Shown here: positions 1-13,074 of the stretch, in pieces
How the letters are laid out: each line of letters begins with the position of its first letter
Position numbering within the stretch: position 1 is the first letter of the stretch
NCBI GenBank assembly: GCA_025267735.1
Contig: CM046303.1
Coordinates: 45,273,380 to 45,337,379 of the forward strand
From: Mactra quadrangularis
Lineage: Eukaryota; Mollusca; Bivalvia; Venerida; Mactridae
Direction: 5' to 3'
DNA: 64,000 bases
Translations under genes and position numbers: made by a program
Notes under the pieces: model-generated
Database searches by the model: none
The model's input: only the letters and a program-made list of their open reading frames with translations
What the model was told of the DNA's origin: nothing

Positions 1-306
1 CTTGCTTTATGACAGGATGTTATAGACATGCTAAGATTAAATGTGTGTAACACTATATATATTATTATATGTCACTAATTATTGATATTATCAGGCGATT
101 ATTATACGGGATGACACGCTTCATTAAACAGATTAACACAGTGGCTGTACTCGCAAACTATTTTAGGACTGAAACTTTTATTGACCAGTGTTAAATAGCA
201 ATAGATAATGAGCTGTGAAATTCGCCGACTTTGAACTCGGGACAACAGGGCAGTTGATTAGGGATGAGGATTGGGAGCATATTGCGTACTGAAGTGCATA
301 AAAATG
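1..306. other. Non-coding left edge
   Basis: AT-rich sequence in which I see no exon, RNA gene or clear repeat boundary. Short open frames here lack family similarity. Confidence 0.5.
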
Positions 307-364
307 CATTCTCGTTCCCAGAGTCCAGTAGGATTTTCAATACTAGACTCTGGGAACGAGAATG
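307..364. repeat. Hairpin-forming palindrome (foldback), left copy
   Basis: Nineteen-base arms beginning CATTCTCGTTCCCAGAGTC pair perfectly with the reverse complement ending at 364, around a loop of about 20 bases. A related, longer hairpin lies at 16,234-16,309 and a decayed one at 3,792-3,864, so this is a dispersed foldback sequence rather than a chance palindrome. The two good copies sit just outside the two ends of the putative 15.7-kb unit. Confidence 0.75.
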
Positions 365-388
365 ATAAAAATTTTTATTATATACAGA

Positions 389-945
389 ACACAGTCCGGA
401 ATACGTTTGCGAATCCGGAAATCTTGCAAACTTACTTTTTTTATTTTTCATCCGATTAATTTCAAATTTTCAATAAATGTAGATCTACACATGGGCATAA
501 CACCAGTAAACTTTCATCCAGATATCTTTACTAGAAATATGTTTAATTTCAAGTCAATAGTCAAAATTCCCATGGGAATCGGCAAATTCCCATGGGAGAA
601 ATGGTCTCCCATGGGATTTTGATGGGAGAAAAATGGGAATTTTCTCCCATTTACAAATATGGGAGAAAATTCCCATTTTTTCAAATTCATCTAAACAAAC
701 ATTTAGACACACAATTGGATAGATCTATAAGTACATATCATTATTCCAAAGAAAAAATAAATAATTTGTCACTTTTAAAGCTTTTAAACACCATTTAAGA
801 ATTCTCCCATATTATAAATGGGAATTTTCTCCCATGGGAGAATTCTCCCATGTAGAAAATGGGATTTCTCCCATGGGAGAATTCTCCCATTTCTGTATAT
901 GGGATTTCTCCCATGGGAGAATTCTCCCATTCTTCAAATGGGATT
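389..945 (+). repeat. Left arm with CCATGGG-type palindromic units
   Basis: About 200 bases of unique sequence are followed by repeats of TTCTCCCATGGGAGAA and ATGGGATTTCTCCC. Each unit is itself palindromic around CCATGG. The unique part matches 15,935-16,128 in reverse complement. The short open frames through 592-1036 are translations of these units and are not genes. Confidence 0.8.
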
Positions 946-1152
946 TCCTGATGTATTAGATTTTGCTTATTTGTTAACAAATATCCAAGGGAGCGGTTAT
1001 TTAATGACTAGATATTGCTTTTTATTCACTAATTGACTGTATTTTATGAGTAAATTACTCTGCATAGTTGAAAACAGTTCTATGACCTATTTTATGAACT
1101 AGTTTTATAAACTAAATTGATGCCTATTTTCATTTATAGTTGATGCTTTCTT

Positions 1153-1811
1153 CAGAGCTGCAACGATTCACCGGAATGTCGATTCAATGCGTTTCAGTAT
1201 TTTTTATTTTGATTCAATTTTTTGGATTCGATTCATTTACTAATATAGTTTACTTCAAATATGCATTTATTTGAGCTTAAAACTAAATAATATGATTAAA
1301 TAAAAGTTTACTGAAATTTGATAACACGAAACTCGAAAAACTGCTACATTAATATTTGCTTTTTTCGAAAGTACGAAATGAATTGGGTACGAATGTAAAG
1401 GTCACAAAATGTAATATTAATGTAATTTCAACTAAAAACTTGTTGACAGCATGGAGCATAAATTGTACAAAGATGCAGGTCTTGATAAACTACTGTATAT
1501 ATAACATAAATCCACACTGTGTAGGCAAATATATTTAAATTGGAATTACTAACATCAAAACTTGACTCGCGCCCGCAGAGCCTAAAAACTTCCGGTTTGT
1601 CAGAACAGGTAAAATTCAATTAAACCAACCCAATTAGTGTAGGATCGGGGCATATATTATAAAAATATTTTTTAACAGAGTTTCCAAGACATACTGCTTG
1701 AAATTGTAATGGAAAACTTAAGAGAAATGTAAAAAAGTGAAGGTATCAGTATCGGTCAGTATCGAATCAAAATCAAATTTCGATGTATTGAATCGAATCG
1801 TTGCAGCCCTA
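1153..1811. mobile_element. hAT-like MITE, 659 bp
   Basis: The ends are CAGAGCTGCAACGATTC and, inverted, TAGGGCTGCAACGATTC. They are flanked by an 8-bp direct repeat, GCTTTCTT (1,145-1,152) and GCTTTCCT (1,812-1,819), matching 7 of 8. An 8-bp duplication and a TAGGGCTG-type end are typical of hAT-derived non-autonomous elements. No transposase frame is present. Confidence 0.75.
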
Positions 1812-1978
1812 GCTTTCCTAGTTAGAGCATGAATGTATTGTTTTCATGTAAGATAATTGTCTGGAAACTGGTTAGTTGAAACAGTGACTAAAATCTTTTT
1901 CAGCAGTGTTTTAAACATTCTATCTAGAATCCCGAATGGGGCACACTTGCATGGAGTTTGTTGTTTTATTTATTGATG

Positions 1979-2235
1979 TTAACCCTGTGTCAACACAATT
2001 TAGGTCATTTTACGGCGTCCAGTGCACCTGACCTAGCTTTCCTGGACCATTGTCTATAACAAGTAATCACCTCCCTTCCACCTCTCTTCTCCATATTTTC
2101 TAATCAATGAAGGAAAATCGACAACGTCAAATTTTCATGGAAGGGTATAACCTCCCCGGATAGGATTCGAACCTACACCCCCTAAGGCACAAGAATCCAA
2201 ATTCCGGCGCGCTACCACCTGCGCTATCAACCTGG
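1979..2235 (-). mobile_element. tRNA-derived SINE
   Basis: On the minus strand the element begins with a tRNA-like head containing an A-box-like stretch (TAGCGCAGGTGGTAGCGCG, 2,212-2,228) and a B box GGTTCGAATCC (2,162-2,172). It runs into a non-tRNA body and a tail reading AAATTGTGTTGACACAGGG. The tail resembles those of other tRNA-SINEs in this window. Not a functional tRNA gene: the head continues into SINE body. Confidence 0.7.
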
Positions 2236-2292
2236 GTGAGTTTGTTCTGAAATGATTTCTACTGCTATTCTCCCTCATATCACTGATTCTTA

Positions 2293-2450
2293 ATCATGTA
2301 GTGCAGTTGTCAGTCACTGACAAAATTATGTGCCAAGTAACTGGTTAACAGTTAAATACAAATTTTCAAGGAAAGATGAGTACATAGGTTGACTGACCGA
2401 CAAGTTGCGATTTATACAATGAGTTGCGTCAACACAACCCTGCCCCCCCC
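2293..2450 (+). mobile_element. SINE body/3' tail fragment lacking the tRNA head
   Basis: Starts GTAGTGCAGTTGTCAGTCACTG and ends GCGTCAACACAACCC followed by a C-run and an A-run. The same body is seen at 52,255-52,413 (+) and in the full-length minus-strand copy at 52,875-53,175. The 5' head is missing. Confidence 0.7.
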
Positions 2451-3002
2451 AAAAAAAAACCAACTAAAATTTTCAAAAAAAAGGCACAGTTTTCTTAATC
2501 AAACTATCAATTAAAATATTTCATATATAATATTGTAGCCATAATAAACATTTACACATCATGTTTCATGCTCAAATTTAGAATATTTGATTCTCAATAA
2601 CTTTATTTTACTGTGTAATGTGTACATGTGTATTTCAATAAATCCAAAAAATACATTTGTCTTACCTAGGCAGATCCAGGATTTCTAGATTGGGGAATGA
2701 GCAAGGAGACTGGGGGTCCAGAGAGATCCATAGGGCAAAGTCCTTGCTAGTGAGCCATTATTTCACTATGAACATGTAAAATGAATTCAATGGAGAGGAG
2801 AAATATAGCAATCATGGAAACTTATCTGTATAATCTCAGTTGCGAACTTTTTCTGGGGGAGGGGGGTCCAAACTTTCGAACCGCATTATTGCAGACTAAT
2901 GTAACATATTAAAATGATCTGGCATTAAACTATTTAACTGAAATTTACCTTGGTGGTCCAGTCAGGTTTCACTCTATCCTTTTTTAACTGTATCCTAATT
3001 TC

Positions 3003-4536
3003 GAATTAGGGACAAAACGGACCATGAGACGAAACGGACCATGCCAAAACGGACCAAAGTAGGGACGAAACGGACCAAATTTGTGGGACAAAACGGACCA
3101 TAGCCGGGACAAAACGGACCATTGTCGGGACAAAACGGACCATAAGAAAAAAAATATAATCATTATTATTATAAATTATTATGTGCGTGATTAATTGCAT
3201 CATATATATCTTTTATGTCTTAGTATAATTAAATTGTGTTTAAATAGTAATTAAAATAGCCCCAATAGTGATAAACAGTTTTCGTGTTGTTTGTGCGTTG
3301 TTTTTTAGCTATACTGTGTCCTCCTCGGGACAAAACGGACCATTGTCGGGACAAAACGGACCATAAGAAAAATATAACCATTATTATTGTAAATCATTAT
3401 GTGTGTGATTAATAACATCATATATAGTTTATGTCTTAGTGTAATTTAATTGTGTGTAAATAGTAATTAAAATAGGCTCAATTGTGATTGACAGTTTGTG
3501 TGTTGTTTGTGCGTTGTTTTTAAGCTTTTCTGTGCCGTTTCTTTGAGCTAATTAGCTAATACATCAGAGTGATTTAACTTGTTCGAGATAGCTATTCTGT
3601 GTCCTCATCGGCGTTTCCTTGAGCTAAGTAGCTAATAGATCAGAGCGATTTAATTTGAAGTTGCTTTTATATAGTCCAGCACAAGTTCCTTCCTACGTAC
3701 TGCACGCCTCATATAACTCTGGGAAATGATTATATGATGACAAACTTGTTCCAGATAAATTATATTTAATAATACGCACTGTTACACAGATCATTCTCGT
3801 ACCCAGAGATTGTCTTGATTCTAGATAGTTTTTAAAATTCTTATAGCTGCTGGGAACAATAATGACTCGTGATAAGAATAAAAAAAACAAAAAAGGGAGA
3901 AAAACTGTTAATATGATATACTTTATTATAAATTCATCATCAATGATATAACAAAACATACTTATACTGACACTTTTACATATGTAGCACATGATTAAAA
4001 ATATACTTAGTCAATCATCTGCATTATACGGGGCTGAACTATGATATATATCAACGCTAACGATGCTACGTCTAGAAAGATATAAACGTTTACTAACGCA
4101 ATTATCATGAAATCAGTTATGATGAGATGGACAGATTCACAAATCATATACACAGAATTTATTCCTGTTCGTGAAATGATATATTACAAACAACATTGAC
4201 AACAATAGAATTTTGCAATTATCACAGTTTTTCACTTTGAAGTTAATAATTATCATCAGTTTGGTGTTATTTATAGAAAAAATTGTCAATGAAACAAACA
4301 CACGAACACTGATGTTCAATTATGATCTACTAATTTGTACTTTTATTTCATTAAACCAATATATTTTTGTTTAGTAATAAAATATATTTTTTCTTATGGT
4401 CCGTTTTGTCCCGACAATGGTCCGTTTTGTCCCGACTATGGTCCGTTTTGTCCCACAAATATGGTCCGTTTCGTCCCTACTTTGGTCCGTTTTGGCATGG
4501 TCCGTTTCGTCTCATGGTCCGTTTTGTCCCGGTACC
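3003..4536. mobile_element. Non-autonomous TIR element with tandem GGGACAAAACGGACCAT units
   Basis: Both ends are arrays of about 17-20 bp units, GGGACAAAACGGACCAT with variants, in opposite orientation (3,008-3,145 and 4,395-4,530). The order of variant units is mirrored, so each array is one arm of a TIR of roughly 140 bp. A 9-bp direct repeat CCTAATTTC flanks it (2,994-3,002 and 4,537-4,545). Two further units occur internally near 3,327-3,365, followed by a repeat of the AT-rich DNA that follows the left arm. A 9-bp duplication with long TIRs fits a Mutator-like origin, but no transposase is present. Open frames in the arms are products of the unit repeat. Confidence 0.8.
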
Positions 4537-4935
4537 CCTAATTTCTATGTTTAACTTAGTCTATATACAGTTTGTAGCAAACATTGGCTTCACCCATAGA
4601 TCTTGACAGGTGCACTAGGATTATCATTACAATGCATCATGTCTGGTCTATGAATTTCACCAAGATATTTCAGATTAATCCCGATTTTACACGACTTATT
4701 TGTCAAATCTTCAGTCCGGTATTTGTCATTTCGATTGTTAATGTAAACATGTTTGTATCCAATCTTTTTTACTGTGACAGTTCGTCCCACGTATTTTTGT
4801 CGGTTTTAATCAGTAATACGTATGTTAATTCACATTTCTGCCAAGTGTCAGTAATTTATTCCAATTGTTTACTGTGATATTAACGATTTTCCAGCGAGAA
4901 TTGTTGAACAACTGTCCATTTTACTGTTTCCGGTG

Positions 4936-7505
4936 GGGTATAGATAGATAGCGAAAACAACTTGTTTTCGCGAAAACAACTTTTTTTTACGAAAACAACC
5001 TGTTAAATTAATATTATACATTATTTCAAGCAAAACTTGATATTTTATGAATGTATATTATAAAATACGTTAAATGAGCAAGTTTTGGTACAGAATTACG
5101 AAAAATAATGGTTTTATAGCCGATTTTCTTGTTTCAGCGGATCACAACGATCGAAATGCTACGTTGAAGTTCCATACGAAAACAACCTATAAAATGTTTA
5201 TTTATTCATGTTTAGCATAATTATATATTTTATGTAATAAATTCATATCCTGGATACGTTTTTCTAATTACAATGTACCTTGTTAACAATAAATGAAAAT
5301 AATTATGATGTTACTGTTTTTCTACACGAAAACAACCAGATCTACCTATACAACTTTAGTGTGAACTGAACTGTAGCTGTTTAGCTCTCGTACGAAAACA
5401 ACTTTTAAAACAAACTGTAAAACCAATATTTTCTGTGTTTTTATTTGAGTTATTTCTACATTAACATTGTTTCTTTAGACATTTGATTGGTATATAATTA
5501 ATAAAAAAAAATAATAATGATGTTACGACACGTTAAATTCACGAAAACAACACTATGTCTGACCAACGAAAACAACTTTTCAGTACGAAAACAACTTAGA
5601 AAATTAATATTTTCACGCTTAATCCAAACATAAATTGTTTTGTTGATATTCATTATGGTTTGATACTGTAAAGCAATTTTTTTTTTTTTTTTTTTTTTTT
5701 TTGGTTCTTTGGCATTTTTGAAATTTTGGGGAAAGGTACTAAGGCATTATCAACAAGACATTGCAATAAATGGTCACATCCCTTATGTAGTTACGTCTAA
5801 ATGACATACCTTCACAAACAAACTTGTGATCTTAATCTCACGCGAGATAAAGTTTCTACGCGGAAGTTTTTGTTCTGGTTAAAACAACCATATCTACAGG
5901 ATTGAGAACAATGGAGTCACGAACACAAACTTTTCATCACGCAAACTGGCTTTTGTTCACTGCTTTAAAGTTATTTTTCTTATAACGTTATATTTTCTTT
6001 CCTGTTTAATGAACATAGAATTAACAAGTCATAGTTGCTGACAAACCGTTTTCTTTATGAATCTGAAATATTCAAATGAAGTGGGCCTTTTTTCAAAATC
6101 TTAAAATACACTCATCATCAGCACGTATATAATGAAGTTGCTAGCGAATGTACATACATGTATATTAACTACACTTTATGTTAAGAGTTTTTCTCTCACA
6201 TAAGTAATGTCAGTTTTGTGATCTTTACAAATAAATCCCCGCCACAATAGACTTTCAGAAATTCTTCTTCGGAAGCTGAATGAAGCATTCTATCATTGTT
6301 TTCGTGGGATTGACTGATGGTTGTTTTCGTAGAAATAGTTGTTTTCGTGAGACTGACTGATTGTTGTTTTCGTAGAAATAGTTGTTTTCGTGAGACTGAC
6401 TAACTGTTGCTTTCGTATAAAAGTTGTTTTCGTAGAAAAAGTTGTTTTCGTGAGACTGACTGATTGTTGTTTACGAAAGTTGTTTTCGTAGAAATAGTTG
6501 TTTTCGTACAAATAGTTGTTTTCGTAGAAATAGTTGTTTTCGTAGGAATAGTTGTTTTCGTGAGATTGACGGATTGTTGTTTTCGTATGAAAGTTGTTTT
6601 CGTAGAAATAGTTGTTTTCGTAGAAATAGTTGTTTTCGTAGAAATAGTTGTTTTCGTGAGATTGACTGATTGTTGTTTTCGAATAAAAAAGTTATTTTCG
6701 TGAGACTGACTGATCGTTGTTTTCGTATAAAAAGTTGATTTGTGAGACTGACTCATCGGACTGTTGTTTTCGTATGGAATGTTGTTTTCGTAGAAATTGT
6801 TGTTTTCTTGAGACTGACTGATTGTTGTTTTCGTCGAAAAATTGTTTTCGTCGAAAAGTTGCTTAGAAAAGCTGTTTTCGTAGAAAAAGTTGTTTTGTGA
6901 GACTCACTGATTGTTGTTTTCGTAAAAAAGTTGTTTTGTTACGATGGATGAAATCATTATTTTTCTATCATTTTAAATTTACTTACTAATTAAATGTCTA
7001 AAGAAATGACGTAAGATTAAAAAGAATATAATTGAAAACACAGATGAATTTAATTTCACAGTTTGTTGAGTTGTTTTCTTACGTAAGCTAAACAGTTAGC
7101 TAGTTGTTTTCGTGAAGGAAGACAGTAATACCATCATTATTTTTCATTTATTGCTAATAAGTTAATTAGAAAATTGCATCCAATTAATATATTTATTACG
7201 GAAAAGATTTTTACCATGCTTAACATGAATAAATATACATTTTATAGGTTGTTTTCGTAAAGAACTTTAAGGTAGTGCAATTCAATCGACTTTCCATAGT
7301 AATCCACTAAAACAAGAAATTTGGCTATAAAATCATTATTTTTCGGAATTTTGTACCAAAACTTGCTCATTTAACGTATTTTATAATATGCTTTCATAGA
7401 ATATAAGGTTTTGCTTGAAATAACATATAATATTAATTTAACAGGTTGTTTTCGTAAAAAAGTTGTTTTCGCGAAAACAAGTTGTTTTCACTATCTATCT
7501 ATACC
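4936..7505. mobile_element. Long-TIR (about 600 bp) non-autonomous element with ACGAAAACAAC units
   Basis: The ends read GGGTATAGATAGATAG and, inverted, GGTATAGATAGATAG. Arms of about 600 bases (4,936-5,540 and 6,930-7,505) match in reverse complement at an estimated 80 per cent. Each is made of ACGAAAACAAC units separated by AT-rich spacers. The element is flanked by a perfect 10-bp direct repeat GTTTCCGGTG (4,926-4,935 and 7,506-7,515). The interior (about 5,600-6,290) has a 24-base T run and no gene. The TSD length and TIR length suggest a Mutator-like family. Confidence 0.85.
6298..6935. repeat. Dense tandem array of GTTGTTTTCGTAGAAATA units
   Basis: About 30 imperfect copies of an 18-bp unit whose core, GTTGTTTTCGT, is the reverse complement of the terminal unit of the surrounding element. 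Interspersed GAGACTGACTGATT segments give a secondary period. Frames on both strands stay open because the unit length is a multiple of three; I do not consider them coding. Confidence 0.85.
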
Positions 7506-8071
7506 GTTTCCGGTGCGTTGCTATTAACAACGCCCTTTCTATTATACGGATCTATTATTCTAATATGCGGACTTTTAGTATTTTACTGATTTATACAATA
7601 TTTAAGTGTAAATACACCAGAAATCATCGTTACAAGGTTATGATTATATTTCTTTACGTATTTGATGTATTTTTCAGTATATTTTGCAGTATAATAGGCC
7701 GTTTTACTTCAGCGCAACAGAGCGCAGTGCTGATGCATTATGGGACCTTTAGCGTGATAGTTTGTTACGCTGCCGCACTTTGGTGACGTTTGTTGTCACT
7801 CTGATACTGTATAGCACTTGCTGCACAGGGAGCACTATATAAGTCCAGGCCTGTGCCGCAGTCGATGACTTCAGCTCTTACTCCCAAAGTATCCACATTG
7901 ATCTTTTGTAGTTTGAACTTAAAACTTTTTTGGCATTTTCTGGCTTAGGCCTACTTTTCTAAATTATTTTTATAGATCTTGTAACTACGTATACTTCATT
8001 ATTTAACTGGTATTGTTTGTTTTTTAAACCCTTTTTAACATTGTTGTACCGTCGCTAGGGATATTTAACTG

Positions 8072-8367
8072 GGCGGATCCAAGATTTTTTCCAGGGGGAA
8101 ATGTAGTATATTGAATCTAAAATTTCTTATTGGTTATCAACAACGTTTCGCCATTAAAGGCTTCCTCAGGTATGAACAACAGAGGGTATAAACAATATCA
8201 ATAATAGAAATACATAACCATTTAACCTATGTTAAGCACACAAGAAAAAATTACTAAATGCTACTTTAAAATGATTTACACTCAAGGTTTACACTAATCG
8301 ACAGGTACATTTTGGAGATTCCGGGGGGGGGGGGGGAGCGGACCCCTGGCCCAACGCTAGATCTGCC
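8072..8367. mobile_element. Short TIR element with internal poly-G
   Basis: Begins GGGCGGATCCAAG and ends GCTAGATCTGCC, an imperfect inverted pair, with a run of 13 G near the right end. Related ends and G-runs occur near 2,668-2,870 and at 11,963-12,010, so this is a dispersed family. Boundaries are approximate. Confidence 0.5.
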
Positions 8368-8447
8368 TATTCATGCATTGTAAGCCAGTCTTGCTATTTA
8401 TTGATGTTGTAGCGTGTGAAAATATTTTGACATTAATATATCTTTTA

Positions 8448-8886
8448 TAGGAGAGACCGGGGCTGGATGGTACACTTTTCATATAAGTTTGTTTTAAGAT
8501 GCTATATAAAGCCAATGTGGTTTTAAATACCGGTAGGCCTAATTTAAGGTACAACACAACTCTATGTTAAATTGCGGTTTTTGTAAGATTATAAACATTT
8601 GAATATCACCAAAGAAACAGAGGACATCGATCAGTTTAATGAAACAATGTATTTGTCTCAAGTCTCGGGACAGGTTGGTACAAGGCATAGGATAAGTTAA
8701 GTTGGTGCAAGATAAAACCAGTGCTAATAGTCATATTGTTAACTTGGAGACACTCATTCATTTCCATGCTTGTACAGTAATAACTCTGAACAAATGCCAT
8801 ACTCAGTTCCTAATACAATATTGATCAAATGATCTGTACTGTATAAACCTAGCTGCCTTGTGCACCAACCCACCCAGTCTCCCCTA
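8448..8886. mobile_element. Probable MITE, diverged TIRs
   Basis: The left end TAGGAGAGACCGGGGCTGG pairs imperfectly with the inverted right end TAGGGGAGACTGGGTGGG. There is no clear target duplication and no coding content. The inverted ends are the only support. Confidence 0.4.
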
Positions 8887-11800
8887 AATATAATATTTCA
8901 TGAGCGATAAAAAAAAACTGAAAATTATTGAAACATTATAAAAGAACATCATTTTACATGTTTGCATCTTGACGACAACGATTATAATCAAATTAGTAAT
9001 TGTTTTAGTAACTTAAATTCCGGAAGTAAAACTCTGTGCTTTGGGAACAAAACTCCGGAATGTTGTTTTTATGTCAAATTTCGTCAATTAATGCAATCAA
9101 ATGGATCTAACAAAATAAAGAAATTTTGAGAAAATATTAATGTGATATATAATTCATTTTACAAACTATAGAGGAAACATTAATCAACAATATATTCTAT
9201 TCTGGATGTCTAAAAAGTGAGGATGTTTTTCATTGAAACTCATCAACTAGATGCCTATGGCTAGTATGAGTGACAACAATCATGAACATTACCTGACGAA
9301 GAACATACTTTTGGTTTGAACTTTATTGGACAAGCACAGAGGATTGAGTATGCATAGGTATGGTCCTTTATATTTGCGACCTGTCTTTACATGTTTGTAT
9401 TCTGTGCTTTGTCATATACAACATAATGAAAGTTGGTGATATCACTCATGTAACATTGAGGTAAGATCTTTTCAAGGTTCTAATACCCTTACCATTTTTA
9501 CTTCATAATAAGGATGGATCAAGAATGTTCATGCTAAAATTATAATTGGGTATCTGGAATTTTATTATTTTTTTGGAAGACCCTGTAATGACTTGACATA
9601 ATCTTACATTATAGATGTTATTTATTGAAAACAAGTTTGTGTGACTCAATATACATCATAGATGTCTCTGTTGGGCTAATCCTTTTTGTCTCCCCCACCA
9701 TCTTGGAAAACCAGGTATGATTCACAGATAAAAGATAGTTTTTATCCTTCAAATGGGCCATTAATTAAAATTATTGTACAATTTAAAGATAAAGTATATC
9801 ATTTATGGACCTTAAGTGTATTAAATATCCAAATTTACCATATCACAGCATAATAACTTCATAAGAAGATCACTATGAATTACTAAGCTACATTGCATCA
9901 TATAAATAACTGAATGTATATTATTTGTGTATAATATAACCCTCTTACCAGACTAGATAACATTCACTCTAGCGGTCCCGCATTGAAAGGACAGTTTTAT
10001 TAGGGATAATATACACTGTTAGTTTTTACTTGAAGCTGATTGGCTGAGATCTATAGTTACACTTTGATATCTAAGGGAGGGATCTTATATTTTACTTAAA
10101 AAACCAAACCTCTAAATTACAATACGATATAAATCTGATCCATGAATCTGCAGAATAGAATTTTTATAAATTATGGAGTAGATGGGCACAATTCAAAATA
10201 TTATTTAATTTACATTATTTATGTTTTAGTCTTTAAATATATTACATATTTGTAAAGCAACAAATTTGTTACAATAATAATACTTTTTAAAGTTATTTAC
10301 ATAATTACAAACCCAAAAATAATAACTAGGCTTATGATCCATTTAAAACCAATTAATTAATGCATTATGAACCCATTAATGATAATACATTGTATATTGT
10401 ATATATAATGTGAGAAGTTCTGGCTTACAACTAAATCAAATGTATAAAAAATCTGCAATTAACTTAGCAACTACCCATCTTATATGTTATATCAGTGGTA
10501 TAAGTCCGCTAGTCTCTATGTATTTTTTATAACTTGGACCAGTGCCAAATAATAGAAAAAAATACACTGTACATTTAAGCATCATTTAAACTTTGATATA
10601 GACTATATACATGTATTAGTTACATGTATTAAGATACAGACTATATGACTAGCACAAAAAAGATCAGATAAGAGATATTGTTTAGTAAGAATGTGGTTAT
10701 TATGTATACATTTATATTTTAAGGGTGAAAGAAAGAAAAACATTGGTCTGAGAGGAAAATTATTAACATGTATTCATGTTTATAATATAAATGTTTATTA
10801 TTTTCAATACATGTATTTGATGAACAAAAAATACAGAAAAAGAATATATATTTTTAGCATTTTATACAAATTACATAGCAGACAACTAGTATCTCATGAT
10901 ATCTGGGGATAATCATAGACAATAGAAATATTCTTAAAAATGTATTAATGTATTTCCTTATTTCATTGATATTTAGTAATGGCTCATGGATGACTATTAT
11001 AATTTCAGTAGATGTAAAAGATAACTTGAATTTTTTTCATGCTTTAATGTCTCATTTTTCTATTTAAATTCTTATTACAACTACATGTACATCATTTATA
11101 TAAATAATTACTTGTAGTTGTACCATGTTTTGCTTTTTTGTTCAAAATTAGTCTGGTCTGAATCTTAAACACTGTATATCAAATCGTAAATTACTAATGT
11201 TACTAATGAAATTAGATGCTGTCAAAATTATTACTATGGCAACCATCTGATATCTCAGGATCTACAGTCTATATATAGCCACAGATCTTAGATGAGATAA
11301 GCTGATTAAGACTAATTGTTAAACATTGATACTGACTGTGTAATACAATTGTCAGAGAGTAGATCATATTTAAAGATAAAGCAGTACTAGTTAGCTACAA
11401 TATATATAAAACATATAGTTATATGAACCTTATAATGATAAGTGTTAGTCAATATATGATTATAAAAAACCGCTCTTGCTCATACAAACTTAGCAGAATA
11501 TTATACAATACGTTCATGTATAATTATTTTTTCTGATGCAACTAAGATTAATTAAACTGTGTACTGATATGTACATGATTATATTATATAGATCTTTTCT
11601 ATGCTGTATTTATATTTCTTCATAATTCTAATTAGATAAAATTGAATTTGTTCTGTGAACAGTTACTGTAGTTTTATATAAAATCACCTGAAAAGTGTAA
11701 ATTTTGTCTTTATTGGCCTGTCAGCAAAATATACATTTAATAGAATACATTCTTTCTTGTATGAAACAATAGAAGCACTTGGTTTTATCATAAAATTATG

Positions 11801-12348
11801 TATTATAAATATTATATCATCATGCAATAAGTAAATGTAATTCACCAGTCATCTGGAGTCCACACCCCATTCCTAGGGCTGAGGACAGCAGAGAAAAGAG
11901 CTGTGATAGTGCATTTTAGCTTCCCACGCACTGCTGGGCAGGGCATTGTTGACATATGAATTAAAGGCAGATCTAGCGGGGGGGGGGGGGGTTTCAGGGG
12001 TTTCTGTATACCCTGAAATTTCCAAATATATACCTGTATATTAGTGTATCTTTTTGAACTGTGAACCATTTGAATAAGCATGAAGCATTTCTGTATTTAA
12101 GCTTGCTTTGTTCACCTTTTGTTTTAACATTGATATAATGGTTGTGTAGATTTTATTATCAACAGCTGCATTTCTCTGCCAACAGTTTATGGACTATAAC
12201 CAGTCATTCAGAATTGACAAGTGGGTGGAATTATCAAAAGTCTCACAGAGGAGGGATTTTATGAGAGATTTACATGATCAAAATCTTAGTCCCTGGGATT
12301 AGGAGGGGTGGGTGTTATAAGTAACTGATGCATAAGGGGTATCTTTAT
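8887..12348. other. AT-rich stretch without recognisable genes
   Basis: No frame of useful length or similarity and no paired splice signals around plausible exons. Contents I can name are a G-run repeat end at 11,963-12,010 and several short AT-rich low-complexity tracts. Confidence 0.5.
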
Positions 12349-12751
12349 TAGGGCTGCTGCGAGTATCGGAATGTATTATTGCAATCTTGGCCAGAAAATT
12401 GAGTACAAATATTCATCACGTCTAAATTGTCGGATCCCGATCTATTTTTTAAAAAAATGAAAGGATATTTAGCTTAATTAACACTGAAAATGGATTGCAT
12501 TGAATAATGATTGATACACTTATAAACAAAAATATTATCACCAAAAATGCCTCAAATATGCTTAAAATTGAAATGTTTGGAATACATGGTTTTTCATATG
12601 TAGTAAAAGCTTTTGTCATTCTTCACTTGTTTTTTAACATAAATCTTGTATGCTTCTCCATTAACAACTGATTCATGGTGCGATGCATGTATGCTACTCA
12701 TGATTCATGGTTCAGATATGATCGCCACTAGCTCAACGATCCACAGCCCTA
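12349..12751. mobile_element. hAT-like MITE, 403 bp
   Basis: Ends TAGGGCTG and CAGCCCTA, flanked by an 8-bp direct repeat ATCTTTAT (12,341-12,348) and ATCTTTTT (12,752-12,759), 7 of 8 identical. The end sequence is the same as the elements at 1,153 and 26,952, but the interior differs. Confidence 0.7.
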
Positions 12752-13074
12752 ATCTTTTTGATTACATTGCATGATTGACTATTTCATCACCTCGACTAAA
12801 AGTCTGTTAAATATATTTAGTAAATTGTTCATGACTATGTTTTATGTAGTGAACTACTGATTTTATTGGGGATTTTTACAAACCAGATCATGTTTGGCAT
12901 ACTAGTGTAACTGGTAGGCTGCCAGTACATTTAAGGGAGATATTCACTAACAATGTCTAAAATTTAACCAATCATGCTACTACTAGTGGGCTAGTTGGTT
13001 AAGGTAAAGACTATTCTTGTAAGAAGGTATAATTATCCAAAATTGCCTATGATGAATAATATATTTGGTTTCAA

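Noticed and set aside
6293..6756. Open frames rich in TKTTIS/VVFVEI repeats
   Set aside because: Translations of the 18-bp GTTGTTTTCGT unit array of a non-autonomous element.
7463..7786. 107-codon frame at the edge of the long-TIR element
   Set aside because: Begins inside the terminal repeat and shows no similarity or splice support.
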